From Gracilariopsis chorda (lineage: Eukaryota > Rhodophyta > Florideophyceae > Gracilariales > Gracilariaceae), in NCBI GenBank assembly GCA_003194525.1, contig NBIV01000127.1, forward strand, positions 124,001 to 188,000: a stretch of 64,000 nucleotides of DNA. Reading direction: 5' to 3'. The notes beneath the pieces were generated by a model. The model searched no databases, was not told where the DNA came from, and worked only from the letters and a program-made list of their open reading frames with translations. Of this stretch, positions 30,306 through 41,651 are shown in pieces. Every line of letters starts with the position of its first letter. Positions within the stretch are counted from its first letter, which is position 1. The position numbers and the translations under genes were made by a program.

Positions 30306-32198
30306 ATGGCCATAAATAACCGAGAGGACTCGTGCGATGCAACCGACTCATCGGAGAGCCAACGCGAACTCGCGCTTGTTCCTTACCATCCTTGTCCACG
30401 CCATCCAACGACAGCTGCGAGGAGCTCCAACCAACCACCAGCCAACCCGTCATCGGGCCCTTCCTCTTCGCGAATCCCGCGGTATCCGAGGCGCACTCCG
30501 ACTGCTCGGGTATATGTTCCCGTGCAGCCACGGTTTCGTTTGGCTCCCTTGCCACCTCCGCTCGCGACGGCTCCACCATCGGTGGCTCCGAGTGACGACA
30601 TCCCCGCAGGCACGGGTCAACCAAACCAATCGTTCCTCCGCGATTGGAGCGACGCACCCGGCGCGTCGATGTCTGCCGCTTCTAGTGGGTGGCCAACGTA
30701 TGGCGCCTTGCGCATCCGGACTCCGGCGAGGCATTCCGAGTGGTTCGCTCGGGCTCCTTGGTTCGATCCCGAGGCTGTTCGGAACACTCCGCTCATCGAT
30801 TCGTATGCGGTGGACGAAATCCTACGCGGTAGGCTACCCGTGAGCGTTGTCCGGTCGTGGGACTGGTTGGCGCACGTTGCGCTCTCCACGCCACTACTGT
30901 GGTGGGCGTCAAACGAAACCGAACATCGGGCGAGAAGTGAGATGGCCCGATTGGGCTATCGCCGATACCATCGGTTGGCAAACGAAGTGCCCGTTCCGTC
31001 GAGTTATGGGTTCAACGTCGCGTATTACCGTACTTACGGAGAAGCCTCCTATGGAGACCGCTTATACGGGGTGATACCAGAGTTGGACCAGTACTCTGGA
31101 AGTGTCCAGCCGTACCAGGACCTGGTTCTCTGGACACGACCGATTCTCCGGGCTGAGTTCCGGTACCTCCGCAAGAGTTCACGCGGTGAGTTCTTCGAGA
31201 TTGTCCGCTTTGAGCGAAAGCAACGTTCCCGTCGGGGGCTCCTGGTACCATACCAGCACATCGAGATCGAACGCCTCTCGTCGAGGGCCTGGAATCGATA
31301 CGTTCCGCTGCCTACTTTCTGGCCTGCGGTGGAAGTCCCTCGAGGGTGCAACGTTGAGTTGCCTCCGTTTCTCTCGTACGTGTACTCACGGTTCTTGCAC
31401 AATCCGCCTCGTGGTCTCTGGAGTTTCCTAGCGACGGAGTGGACCGTCCGGGTTGCAGCCTTCCTCCTGTGGGAAGTGTGCGACAAGTACCGGGTCTGGT
31501 TCATTCCAGAGTTGCTCCGCCATTCCATTCGCGGTTTGGATCCCTCCGAGGTACTCGGTTCCGTGCGTAATGCGCGAGAAGCCACCGGGTTGGTGGACGT
31601 GATTGACCAGGTCGACTGGGACACTGTACCGGCAACTCAAGCGTCGGAAGGGATCCGCCGTCGGTGGGATAAGTCTCCTGGACGGAGTGTCGCTGCGGGC
31701 GATTTCGTATACTTCGACCCGTGGCAATGGGAGCAGATATCCGCTAGCGAAGCGGCTGAGCGGCGCCGTGCGGAACGGATTATCCCCGATGATCATCCAA
31801 GGGGCTTCGTGTTCGTCGAGGAAGACGAGGGTGGCGAGGAATATGAGGAAACCGCTGAAGCGGGGTCACCGATGTCGGATGGCGACGGCGTGGTCGAGGA
31901 GATCGACATCACCGACAATGTCGGGGCATCCAGTGGTGCTGGTGACATTCCCTCGTGTGGGGGCGATGCTCCAGTGGCTCCTCCTTCCCCGGTGGCGGGG
32001 GGGGGTGCGAACAACAGTAGCACCAATCCGCAAGTTGCAGTAGTCCGCCAATTCCTCGCTGGAGTTGGTGTACCCGTACCAGATACGGTAACCACCCTTG
32101 CGCAGTTGCAAGCGCTCGCCTCCGAGTACTTTCGGGGAGGAGGTGGCGGTGGTAACTCTGGTGGGTACTTCTCCGGGATGGGAGGAAATCTTCCCTAA
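30306..32198 (+). CDS. 630-codon antisense ORF of the gypsy chromovirus, unknown function
   Basis: This ORF is on the strand opposite gag-pol, starts 56 bp inside the 3' LTR and stays open for 630 codons. The N-terminus is Pro/Ser-rich (about residues 40-115). A Trp/Tyr/Arg-rich central domain spans about residues 125-475 (SWDWLAHVALSTPLLWW, YYRTYGEASYGDRLYGV, WDKSPGRSVAAGDFVYFDP). An acidic stretch (FVEEDEGGEEYEE) and a Gly-rich C-terminus follow. I recognise no domain. Some plant Ty3/gypsy elements carry extra ORFs between integrase and the 3' LTR, in sense or antisense, also of unknown function. It does not overlap the pol or chromodomain frames. Expression could come from the 3' LTR read in reverse or from the flanking DNA. 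Confidence 0.7.
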   Translation: MAINNREDSCDATDSSESQRELALVPYHPCPRHPTTAARSSNQPPANPSSGPSSSRIPRYPRRTPTARVYVPVQPRFRLAPLPPPLATAPPSVAPSDDIPAGTGQPNQSFLRDWSDAPGASMSAASSGWPTYGALRIRTPARHSEWFARAPWFDPEAVRNTPLIDSYAVDEILRGRLPVSVVRSWDWLAHVALSTPLLWWASNETEHRARSEMARLGYRRYHRLANEVPVPSSYGFNVAYYRTYGEASYGDRLYGVIPELDQYSGSVQPYQDLVLWTRPILRAEFRYLRKSSRGEFFEIVRFERKQRSRRGLLVPYQHIEIERLSSRAWNRYVPLPTFWPAVEVPRGCNVELPPFLSYVYSRFLHNPPRGLWSFLATEWTVRVAAFLLWEVCDKYRVWFIPELLRHSIRGLDPSEVLGSVRNAREATGLVDVIDQVDWDTVPATQASEGIRRRWDKSPGRSVAAGDFVYFDPWQWEQISASEAAERRRAERIIPDDHPRGFVFVEEDEGGEEYEETAEAGSPMSDGDGVVEEIDITDNVGASSGAGDIPSCGGDAPVAPPSPVAGGGANNSSTNPQVAVVRQFLAGVGVPVPDTVTTLAQLQALASEYFRGGGGGGNSGGYFSGMGGNLP

Positions 32199-32427
32199 CA
32201 TGGGGTTTAGACTCGTGTGGTAGTCCCATGATAGAGTGGGTGCCACCTGTGAATAGGTGGTAAACTTCTCCGGCAGCCGCCGGCTTGGCATGCTTCGTCT
32301 TCTCTTCCTTCCTTCTTCTTCTTCACTCCGCCACGGGGCGGGCTTTCCGCAATAAGCGGTATGTTTCTCCACAATTAGCGGGTTGCGCTCAATAATGTGG
32401 GTGTTACTCCACAGAAGGTCTGGGTGG

Positions 32428-33303
32428 TCAACCCACTTGGGCATTGTCCAGCGTAGCTGGTATCGGAGTCCGCGTCCTGCGGTGGTATTGCAAGACCTTC
32501 GAGCGTAGAAGGTGCTCGATCGGTTCGGGTGTATCTTCGTTTGGAGGGTATCCGTACCAACGGACTCGGTAGACCAATTCCACATTGGAATCGTAACCAT
32601 GGCTCACGATGGTCTCAATGACAAACTCTTTGTCGTGTACTTCCCGCTGTATGGGTGGTACGCGGCTTTCCTCGGCGGAGGGCTCCATTCCGCTGTAACT
32701 GCGGTCGGCTGTGACTGTCTTCTCCCGCTTCGGCGGTAGCGCGTCCTGTACTCCAGGTGGTTTCCGTGAGCCAGGCCACAGTGCCTTGGAGGCGGTTGTA
32801 GTGCGCTTCCTTGGTGCTACGTCCGGATTCTTCGGGTCCTCCCCCTCAGAGTGGTTTTCCTGGGGCTTCCAGTCGTCCCGTACTGCGAGTTTCCTCGGCT
32901 TCGAGGGGTGTTTCCGTGTTGACGGAGGAGCTTCCGCGTCGCGCGCGCTCAGCGTGCGGTGCACGGTCACGTGCCGTGGCGGCGGTTGGCCGTTGGGCAC
33001 GGGCGGTTCACTGTCAAGCTCCACGTCGCCGTGGGACGGGCCGTTAATTTCGGAATTTCCAATTTCAAACGGCGGCCGTTTTGCGACGGGGCCACGCGTT
33101 GCACTTGTGAGTTCTAGCTCCTGTGGAGGCGGTTCCCCTACGGGGGGTGACACTTGGCGCTCTGTTGGCGCGTCCAGGTGACTTGGTGAATCTCCACTCT
33201 CCGTGGCGCGTGTGCGCGCTCCGTTATCACGGCTCCCGTTTGTCTTCTCGACGGTGTCGTGAGCGACTTCATCAGACAATCCCAGATCTGGGTCAGCAGT
33301 CAC
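32428..33303 (-). CDS. Chromodomain-bearing C-terminal ORF of the gypsy element
   Basis: 291 codons, mostly Pro/Ser/Arg-rich and probably disordered, ending in a chromodomain (KEFVIETIVSHGYDS, VYRVRWYGYPPNEDT, PIEHLL). Chromoviruses carry this domain at the end of integrase, where it targets integration to marked chromatin. Here it is separated from the integrase GPY/F block (near 33830) by over 1 kb of low-complexity sequence, which is longer than usual. The aromatic positions of the chromodomain are largely present. Confidence 0.8.
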   Translation of the reverse strand: MTADPDLGLSDEVAHDTVEKTNGSRDNGARTRATESGDSPSHLDAPTERQVSPPVGEPPPQELELTSATRGPVAKRPPFEIGNSEINGPSHGDVELDSEPPVPNGQPPPRHVTVHRTLSARDAEAPPSTRKHPSKPRKLAVRDDWKPQENHSEGEDPKNPDVAPRKRTTTASKALWPGSRKPPGVQDALPPKREKTVTADRSYSGMEPSAEESRVPPIQREVHDKEFVIETIVSHGYDSNVELVYRVRWYGYPPNEDTPEPIEHLLRSKVLQYHRRTRTPIPATLDNAQVG

Positions 33304-33681
33304 CGAGCGTTCTCGGGTGTTCTGCCCTTCTCTTGCCGCGATCGCGGGGGTTCTCTTGAATTCCTTCCGCGTTTGCGGTACGTCTCCCGCCTGTGCGGGC
33401 TTCCTGCTAACATCCTTCTACTCTGTTTCCGCCGTTTGTGGTTGTACTCCCCGCGATGGGGTAACCGGCGAATCCGTTTGCGATGGCGAGAAACTGGAAG
33501 GTGTAGCTGTCCCCTCCCTCTCCTTTGCTGGAGCGACGGGGTCAGAGGTAAGAATCCCCGTGAGCGGGGCGATGCGTGTGTGGATGTGGGACGGTGCCGT
33601 GGGTGCCGGGTGAGGTTCCGACGCGGTCGGCAAGTCAGCAAGGCCACGTTCCGGGTGGGGTAGAACAGTAGGGCGGGTAGT

Positions 33682-36600
33682 TTACTCATCCGCGGTGGGG
33701 GTTTCCGTGTCGACGGGTGTGTCCTGTGCCGGAAGTTCCCGGGTAGCGGCGTTGGCTGGCCTCGGCGCGAGGACGACGCGGTCACGAGAGATACGTTCGT
33801 ACTGTCCCTTGATATCAAGGACAACCGTCGTGTCGGTAGTAGAAACAACCCTATATGGGCCCTCCGCGATCGGAGACAGCTTATGACGCTTCTCCTTTTC
33901 GGGGTTGTAATATTCCTTGCGGAGAAATACATAAGAGTTCACCCCGAACTTCGGGGTCCTGTCCACTCGGGCATCGAAATTCCGCTTATAAGCGGCTTGC
34001 GCTTTAGACATCGCATTCCGTACAACGTGTAAGATCTTGGTTGACCAAGCTTTCCAAGCGTCCCTGTGGTACCGTGGTGACGGAAACTTGTCCAACGTAG
34101 CTTGGGGTTCGATTGCCACCGGTGGTGGGGTACGTGAGAGTACCAGCTCAAATGGAGCAATTCCGGTGACTCGGTGAACCTGCGTATTGTAGGCGTAGGT
34201 TACCGCGTCGGTGTAAAGATCCCAATCAGTGGGGTGTTCTGCAACGAACGTTCTGGGGCGTTCAGCATTGTGCGGTTGAAACGCTCCACCTGCCCGTTAG
34301 CTTGCGGGTGGTAGGTGGTGGTAAACCAGTTCTTGATGTCAAGAATGCGACATACGTCCTAGAAAAACTTCGCTGAGAACTGCGATCCATTATCCGATAA
34401 CAAATCAATCGGTGGTCCATAGGTGAAAACCCAATGGTTAACAAAAGCCTTCGCGACGAAGGTAGCTGAAACCTTTGGCAAGGGGACCGTACGCACAAGT
34501 TTAGAGAAGCGGTCAGTAATTACCAGCAAGTAGCGGTTGGCCCGAGGTGTTCGGACGAATTCGCCCAAGATATCGATTGCGACAAATTCAAGGGGAGCCC
34601 TTGCGGGGAATAGGACCAACTTCTTGGAGTGCTTGCGCAACTTGATGCGGTTCTTCGCACATGCCGAGCAACCTCGGATGGTAGCATATGCCTCAACAGC
34701 CATAGCTGGCCAGTAGAAATCCTTGCGTAAGGTGTAGTACAGCTTTCTCCCGCCTGGGTGAGCGGATAACTTCGCATAATGCGAGAGATTCAGAACTCGA
34801 GACTGCAGGGAGTGAGGTACCACGATCTGTGGGCGATCTCCGACAGTTCGGACGAGGTAGCCTTGGTCATTCGTGACCAAGGGTAAGGTAGCTCCTCCGT
34901 TTAGGCGGGCGCGAATCTGCGTGCACAGCGGGTCTGAGTGCTGTTCCCGGACCACTTCTTCCGGAGTAATCGGTACAAAAGAACCGGGTACGGGCTCCGC
35001 AGATGATGCGGCCAGAATGGCATCGAAGATGTCGTACTCTTCCGGGTCTGAGTCGGTGTCATCCTCTTCGTCTCCCGAAAGGAAACAAGGTATCTCCAGG
35101 TCATCCACTGGTTCAGCTTCTGCGGCTGTTGGCAAGCGGGAAAGTGCGTTGGCCTGAGCGTTCAGGATACCCTTCTTGTACCGGACTTCGAAGTCAAACT
35201 CTGATAGCCGGAGTCTCCACCGCATCAAGCGGCCAGATGGCTCCGAAATGGAGAGGAGCCAACGCAAGGCCGAGTGATCGGTGTGCACAGTGAAATGGTT
35301 TCCCATAAGGTATGGGCGAAGGGTTTGTAGGGCCCAAACTACAGCCAGACATTCCTTCTCGGGCACCGAGTAATTCCTCTCGTGAACGTTGAGGCTCCGT
35401 GACCAATAACCGATTGGTAAGCGCTCTCCACTCTCTGTGGTCTGGAACAATGTGCATCCAATCTGGACGTTGCTTGCGTCCGTGTCCACGGAATACGGTA
35501 AACCGAGTGTCGGTAGTGACAGTATCGGTGGCGACGTCACCGCATCCACGAGGGATGAAAAAGCCTTTGCTTTAAAGTCATCAAATGGTTCCAGGATGAC
35601 TGGTTGTCCTTTCCGGAGAAGTGCGTTGAGAGGGGCTGCAATATCCGCGAAATGCGGGATGAAACGACGGTAGACGTTGCACAAACCGAGAAATGATCGG
35701 AGTTCCGTTTGCGTTGTCGGGTGCTTGGCCTGCTTGAGGGATTTGACTCGCACCTCGTCAACCGACAACCGTCCCGGACGGATAACATGGCCGAGATATT
35801 TCACGGTGTCTGTGAGGAACTCGCACTTCTTAAGTTTGAGGGTTATGCCTCCGTCACGTAGGACTCGCATTACATCCCTGACATGGCCCAGGTGCTCATC
35901 CAGGTTACTGGAGAAAATGATGATGTCATCCAGGAACACCAGGCAAGTCTTCCACTTGAAGCGGGCTAACAAGATGTCCACCGCTCGTTGGAAAGTAGCG
36001 GGTGCGTTCGTGAGGCCAAATGGCATCCGTTTGAAACGGTAGAGGCCCTGATGGCAAACAAAAGCCGTTTTGTCACGGTCTTCCTCCCTGACTGGGACCT
36101 GCCAATACCCCCAATTCGCATCAAGGGTTGTGAACACTTTCGCACTTCCAAGCGAGTCAATACATTCGTCCATACGCGGGATGGGATACACGTCTTTGAC
36201 CGTAGCCGCATTGAGTTTGCGGTAATCAATGCAAAACCGCCAGGACCCATCAGCTTTGGGAGCAAGAACTACCGGCGAAGCCCAAGGGGATTGAGCCGGC
36301 TCGATTACGCCTGCGCGTAGCATCTTCTCAACTTGAGATTTTTCTTCTTCCCGAGCTGTCGGACCTGCCCTGTAAGGGTTTTGTGAGATCGGCCGGGTAT
36401 CCGGAAGTAAGTCAATCCGATGTTCGGTGATCCCGATTTTCCCCAGAGAACCGTCCCACATAGACGTGAATTCACGTAACATATCCCGTAACTGATCACG
36501 GTGAGACTCTGGGACGTGGCTGAAGTCCAGAGACTCGAGCTCCTCAACAGGATCCTTCTTCTCTTTTCCGGGTGATTCCGGTTCTTCTCCCGACGAGGTC

Positions 36601-37670
36601 GGTGCCTCCGCTTCCGAGTTCTTCGGCGATTCAGTATTTTCCGAGTCTGTCGGCTTGGTGACAACCGAGTTCGCTTCGGTTTCCTTCTCCTCCCCCTCCT
36701 TAGGTTCAGCGATCCCAAGAACTTCGGCAGCCAATACCTTCGTAGGTATGATTGCCACTGGATGTGGAAGTACAGAGCCAATGACTTGGTTCTTGACCAA
36801 CCACTGTTGGGTAGGGCTAAAATTGGCCACTAACACCTTAAAAGGCTTCTCGGGTTCTACGAGTACGATTCCGTTCGCTAAGGCGAGATGCTTTGCCTCA
36901 TATAACGAGGGTAACGGCTGGACCGTTTGCATGCCGTGTGTGGCGGATGAAACAGTAACCCAGGTTTGCGATTCCGGAGGAATGCAAATAGACCGAGCCA
37001 CTCGGAGCTTCGTGGAGGGGCGATCCTTTTCCAACGGTTGTTGGGCGACCGGCAGGGGAACCTGCTTTTTGAGCGCCCTCCGGAGCGGCTTCCGAACAAT
37101 CGGCAGTGTCGTCCCGTCTATGAACTCGACGGTTTTGCAGCGTGGTCGAATGGCTTCGACGAAGCGATCGCAAAAGTCGGCTCCGAGGATTATCGGTGCA
37201 GCCAGTTGTTTGCAGACGACAAACTGCAACTGGGCAACGCAGCGACCCAGCCTCACAACGAGGTCGATTGTTCCCACGATTGAAAGGGGGTTGTTGTTCG
37301 CGTCAGCGATATCCATCGGCGCTGCCGAGCGAATCTGAGCCCGTAACTGCGGGGGTAGAAGAGACTGAACCAAAAAATTGGGACCAGCACCCGTGTCGAG
37401 GACGGACAACTGTCGGACCATATATTGATTTGAAATACCCAGGTCGGCGTAAACTTTATAGTTTCGTTTCGCCATGACCAGGACTCTTTCCGGAATACGG
37501 AGATTTTTCGACCGTACCCACGGGCGACGGAGAACAGCTAAGTGTTCCGAGTCCACGTCTGTTGTGGCCATTTTCCGTGTGAGGATTTTGACCTGGGAGC
37601 GAGGCTTCGCAGCCTCCAGTGCCTCCGACCTCGACGTCGAGGGCGCCTCTCCTGGAGTGGAGACTCCCAT
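33682..37670 (-). CDS. Gypsy pol region: protease, RT, RNase H, integrase
   Basis: The main ORF (37670-34359, 1103 codons) carries an aspartic protease (LDTGAGPNF), RT (YRKLNAATVKDVYPIPRMDE, MPFGLTNAPATFQ, VFLDDIIIFS), RNase H (YSVDTDASNVQIG) and the integrase zinc finger and start of the catalytic core (AIDILGEFVRTP, LLSDNGSQF). The remainder of integrase, with the GPY/F-like block LSPIAEGPYRVV, lies at 34350-33682. Domain order (RT-RH-IN) is that of Ty3/gypsy. The pol ATG lies two bases after the gag stop, in another frame, so pol is probably made by frameshift or re-initiation as the family is known to do. It is broken in the integrase part. Confidence 0.9.
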
Positions 37671-37672
37671 AC

Positions 37673-39295
37673 TCAGTTTTTCTGAGCTTCACTGCTACCT
37701 TGCGGGTTCGCAGAACCAGCGACAGCTGCAGTGCTTCCACCTTGAGGAGGTTGGGTTCCCGCGTCCTGGGACTGGAAGTCCGCTATATTGCGGGGGAAGA
37801 CCGACCTCGCGCGCAAGTAAGCTGAGGCGGGTACCCTCTCCTTTTCGGCAGGGGTCAAGGCTTCGTAGTTTACGATCACCTTTGCCATATCCTTCATAGG
37901 AAGGTAGCAGTTGGTGGACACATGTCCCGGTTTGTAACACAGATGGCAGATGATGTGTCGGAGTTGATCCGCTATATGCGGTCGGCGGTCCGATCGTGGA
38001 GGATAGGGGTCTTTCCAACCTGGTCGTTGGGTTCGTGTTCCACTGGAGTACGGCACCGTCAAGGCCGGAACATGATTTCCAGCATACATTGCGGGGTCTA
38101 CGTCCCCAGTAGAGGGTTCCGTTGTCGACGGTAGCTCCGTTGTCGGCACTGACGAGTCGCTTTGCAGCAGATGCATGTTGTCGTACATCCCGTGATCCGT
38201 TCCTCTCGTCAGAGGCGGTGACGGTACCTGTCTTGCCTCCAGGGGGAGGACTTTGCCCGACCAGTGCTTCGTTCCCTTACGAGCTCGGAGTGCATCGCCC
38301 TCGGCTTGGGCGAACTGCACTAGTTCCAAGTAGGTGACTCTCCGTCGATCCTTGCGGTGACGGGCAACCAGTGTCCTAATCGTAGGGTCGAGCCCATCCA
38401 CAAACATGGTACACCTCTCCTGCGCGGAGTACACGTTACCACAACGGTGGAATGCCTTGTTCAACCGCGTGGAGTAAGCTGTTTCAGACTCCTCCGACTT
38501 CTGTCGGGTATCCCGCAAAGCGATGATAGCGGCTTGAATAGCATTCCCTGTTGCGTAAGACCTCAGGAGATACTGCACGGCTTCTGGCCAGCAGGTAACT
38601 TCTCCTTCGGAGGCTCTCGAGGACCCACGAACCGAGTTGAACTGGTCCCCCGCCATTCCCCTCAGAAAGTAAGGTAAGGCAATATAGCCCTGAGCCTCGC
38701 TCATCCCGAGTATATCGGCTTCCGCAACAAAGCGGGCAAGGAAATCCAAGATAAGGATTGGGTCCTCTCCTGTGAACTGTTTGCGGAGCGTGAGCTCCAA
38801 CCGTTTGATGCAATCCTTCACACGGCCAGTTCCTCGAGGGGTTCTCTCCATGCTAGAGTCCTCCAACCGATAGTATCGGTACGACAGTAGTTTCCGATAC
38901 AAAAGATTCGTCGGCTTCAACTCCTTGAGTCCAAGGTGCTTCCGTCCTTTCTCACGGGTACGCACGGCGCCATGCGTGGCTTCCGTGTACTTCGACCGCG
39001 ATGCGCGGGAACGGTGGTTCGGCTCAGCATCGGATGAAGAGGAGGAAGAGCCGTGACTGCGGACGTCGGACTCGGAAGATGACGAAGATGACAAACCTTC
39101 TTCCATCTTGACCTTCTTCCGCCTGTGGCGGTCCGTCGCGCGGTGCGACTTCCGAGATCCCTCGGAAACTGGGGCACCCGGTGGTACTGCATCATGAATG
39201 ATGGTTTGCTCCAGCGTTTCCAAACGGGCTGCCAGGCGATTAAGACGTTGGGCCACCTCTTGCAAGAGGGTACCCGAAACCTTTCGGCCTTCCAT
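37673..39295 (-). CDS. Gypsy gag
   Basis: 540 codons, immediately upstream of pol. A Ser-rich charged N-terminal half is followed by a retrotransposon-gag-like helical domain (LRKQFTGEDPILILDFLARFV, YSTRLNKAFHRCGNVYSAQERC) and a CCHC zinc knuckle (CHLCYKPGHVSTNC) near residue 470. It forms the particle shell and binds RNA. The ORF is whole. The leader between it and the 5' LTR holds the primer site and a further 110-codon ORF (39703-39371) in another frame. Confidence 0.85.
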   Translation of the reverse strand: MEGRKVSGTLLQEVAQRLNRLAARLETLEQTIIHDAVPPGAPVSEGSRKSHRATDRHRRKKVKMEEGLSSSSSSESDVRSHGSSSSSSDAEPNHRSRASRSKYTEATHGAVRTREKGRKHLGLKELKPTNLLYRKLLSYRYYRLEDSSMERTPRGTGRVKDCIKRLELTLRKQFTGEDPILILDFLARFVAEADILGMSEAQGYIALPYFLRGMAGDQFNSVRGSSRASEGEVTCWPEAVQYLLRSYATGNAIQAAIIALRDTRQKSEESETAYSTRLNKAFHRCGNVYSAQERCTMFVDGLDPTIRTLVARHRKDRRRVTYLELVQFAQAEGDALRARKGTKHWSGKVLPLEARQVPSPPLTRGTDHGMYDNMHLLQSDSSVPTTELPSTTEPSTGDVDPAMYAGNHVPALTVPYSSGTRTQRPGWKDPYPPRSDRRPHIADQLRHIICHLCYKPGHVSTNCYLPMKDMAKVIVNYEALTPAEKERVPASAYLRARSVFPRNIADFQSQDAGTQPPQGGSTAAVAGSANPQGSSEAQKN

Positions 39296-39897
39296 AACCG
39301 TGTTAACGTCGGCTCGTAAAACACGGACGTCGTTCGAAACGTCCCGAACATCGGCATCATCGAAACGAGTTCAGAGTTTCGTTATATCCTGAATCAGGTT
39401 CACCTGCGAGGACTGCAGGATCCTCACCTGTGCCTCTAATTCACGGAGGGTAAACTCGTCGGACCTCGACGACATGGCTTGAGCCGCTGCCAGAGCGAGA
39501 TCAGCCGGTCCTTGAGCTTCGGGAACCTCGTTCACGGAACGGGGTCCCCTGGAAGCCGGAACTGGGTCATCATTTCCCGGCATGGTCAGGGCGTCCCGCG
39601 GCAATGGCGGTAAGCTCTGAGGCAAACCGGTAGAACCGGGAGGGCCGGATGAACCGGGCACGGAACCAGTTCTGGAACGTCCTGTATTCGATGGACGGGG
39701 CATCGCTCACCGATAGGGACCGGACCAAGTAAATTCACCAGTTGTAGCTTCCGAAGATTCGGGCAAGTAAATGAATACCGTTAAAGCGGATGCTCCCAAC
39801 CTGCTGGGAACCAGACAAACCGATTCCTCGTTCGGACAAGCAGCAACGTGATTTACACCACGTTTCACCACCCGCGACAGCGCAGGCGTAGGACTCC

Positions 39898-39917
39898 GAT
39901 TCTAAGTCAGGAGACCA
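39898..39917 (-). promoter_or_regulatory. Primer binding site of the gypsy element
   Basis: Two bases inside the 5' LTR, the minus strand reads TGGTCTCCTGACTTAGAATC. Its complement fits the 3' end of a tRNA: CCA, a discriminator A, a 7-base acceptor strand TCAGGAG, a 5-base T-stem CTAAG and T-loop bases GATT in the right places. I cannot name the tRNA. Confidence 0.7.
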
Positions 39918-39919
39918 CT

Positions 39920-40858
39920 TGTGGTGCAATACCACACGCGGAAAGGATCCCGCGACAGCGGCAAAGTCACCCAAGGTGTCCGAGCCTTGCTCCCTTGGTG
40001 AGGGCGGCTCAGAGGTAGAGCCCTCCGAACGTGACCGACACGAGTCGGATGTAGGGCCGAACGGTCACTTCTCGCACAGCGCACGGAGGTGTGGGGAGAA
40101 TCGGATCTAGCGCTCGACGGACAGTCGATCAGTGTGCAACTCGGTGTTGCCGGTGGTCTGGTGGAGTCCGCTGTATGCTGCGGCGCGGCGAGTGGAACAC
40201 CCACGAATGAGGGAACGATCCGTACAACGGTATCCTCTAGGACAAAGAAATGAGGGGTGGGGAACGAGCCGCACGGCCGGCGCAGACTCGTGACGAGCAA
40301 TAAATACCCCGAGACGTCGGGGCCAAACCTGATACAGGGCGGAGTAGAAACAGTCCGTATGACGGTAAACAGAAGAAGAAACAACAAAAGAAAACAGAAA
40401 GTAGTCCGTAAGTAACGGTGGTATCACTCCTTGATGTGCAAGGGGGGTGACGGAGCCGGATCGGTAGCAGCACTCCCCTAGGTTGGGGTCGTAGCCGTAT
40501 ACCAACGGTCAAAGTCAGAGCCCAAACCCTTGTTGAGGTTTTCTTCCGTAGGGTCGGCGGCGAGTGCCGCCACCTAAGTACGGCCACTGTAGTGTGGATT
40601 ACTAACTAAAAATAACTAATTACTCCGGGTGCACCGGGCCTGACATCCACGTGTGCGTGGTGGCTCACTTGGCATGAGCCGTCCACTCAGGCGGTGTGCA
40701 CTACACGTGTTACCCACAAGTACCCCCTTCATAGGGGCATCTCCCATATAATGGGTTAGCCCAATACACCTCATGTATTCCGTATCCCAACAGCTAACCA
40801 CGCATCTTATATGAAGAGCGATTTGATTCCCTCTACCTCCGGAGGCTATTGCACCACA
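39920..40858 (-). repeat. Gypsy 5' LTR
   Basis: 939 bp, nearly identical to the other LTR and followed by AACCC at 40859-40863. It should hold the promoter for the minus-strand gag-pol transcript. Confidence 0.95.
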
Positions 40859-41651
40859 AACCCAGGCAATTATCCAGTGCACCAGTTTCCTCATGAACCG
40901 CTCTGGAATACATCTCAGTGCGCTGATTCATGTCTTCCGGTGAGATGTTTCCCATGATTAGGTGGCTACGAGCGTTTAAAAACGCTTCTATGCCCTCCCA
41001 GAACAACTCGGATAGTTGCGAATAGTTCTTGGAAAATAGAAGCCCTCGGTCAAACCATCTTGCAGAAGATGATAATTGACGTAACACAACGCATGTCACC
41101 AGCAAAGGATTACAAGAATATTTGTTTCTGGACGTCACTCTTGACGTGGTATGCCATCCAAGATCTATTAACATACGAGAGATGTCGCTGTTCCTAAACC
41201 TGAACAGCACAAGGCATGTAACATCAGTAACGCTTCCGAACTTGAAAGAAAAGGTGAAAGTTGAAAAATGTCGCTTGAGTATTGCGTAGCGCCTTTTTTC
41301 TTCTGTTTCAGATACATACTGAGCGGCAATCGCAAAAAAAACGTGGGAAGAAGTGGAAAGCGTAACTGGAATTGTCTGTCTGCGACAAGCAATGGTAGGT
41401 AGTATAATTGCCCACTTTACCTGTCGACCATTGCTTTGGGAGTGGGAATAATCGGAATGCCTACGGAGAGGCACCTTTGGGAAAGGGATAGTATTTTCAG
41501 GATAAGGGAGACCTTGATTGGTAATACTCACAACTCGAACTGATTTCTTACTGCGTAAAGATTCGTTGATGATTTCATCATATTTGCAGGTTCCGCCTTT
41601 TCTGATTTTCTGGCTTACAAATATCGTCATATCTGGTTGTGACTTTCTCAC
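40859..41651 (-). pseudogene. Harbinger-2 DDE transposase, N-terminal part
   Basis: A minus-strand frame from about 41651 (GTG) or the ATG about 20 bases further in. It reads through FRFRNSDISRMLIDLGW, a helix-turn-helix-like region and AVHEETGALDNCLGL, then meets the AACCC duplication and the gypsy LTR. FRFRxxDI...L and GALDNC...FIDGT are the usual blocks just before the catalytic core of PIF/Harbinger transposases, and the core follows at 29310. A small out-of-frame edge exists right at the junction (the frame continues a few codons into the LTR by chance). Confidence 0.75.

Larger units (their letters stand above)
29311..40858 (-). mobile_element. Full-length Ty3/gypsy chromovirus, TSD AACCC
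   Basis: An 11,548-bp element on the minus strand with LTRs at 39920-40858 (5') and 29311-30250 (3'), both starting TGTGGT on the plus strand and ending in CCACA. AACCC flanks it on each side (29306-29310 and 40859-40863). By eye the LTRs differ at about nine positions in 940 (about 1%), so the insertion is young compared with everything else here. Parts in order: primer site, gag, protease, RT, RNase H, integrase, GPY/F region, chromodomain, polypurine tract. A further ORF lies on the opposite strand near the 3' LTR. It looks complete in structure but broken, with roughly three breaks in the integrase-to-chromodomain part. Confidence 0.95.

Noticed and set aside
33300-33932. 210-codon Arg/Pro/Ser-rich minus-strand ORF in the gypsy element
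   Set aside because: It is a shadow frame across the low-complexity integrase-chromodomain spacer and overlaps the GPY/F coding frame.
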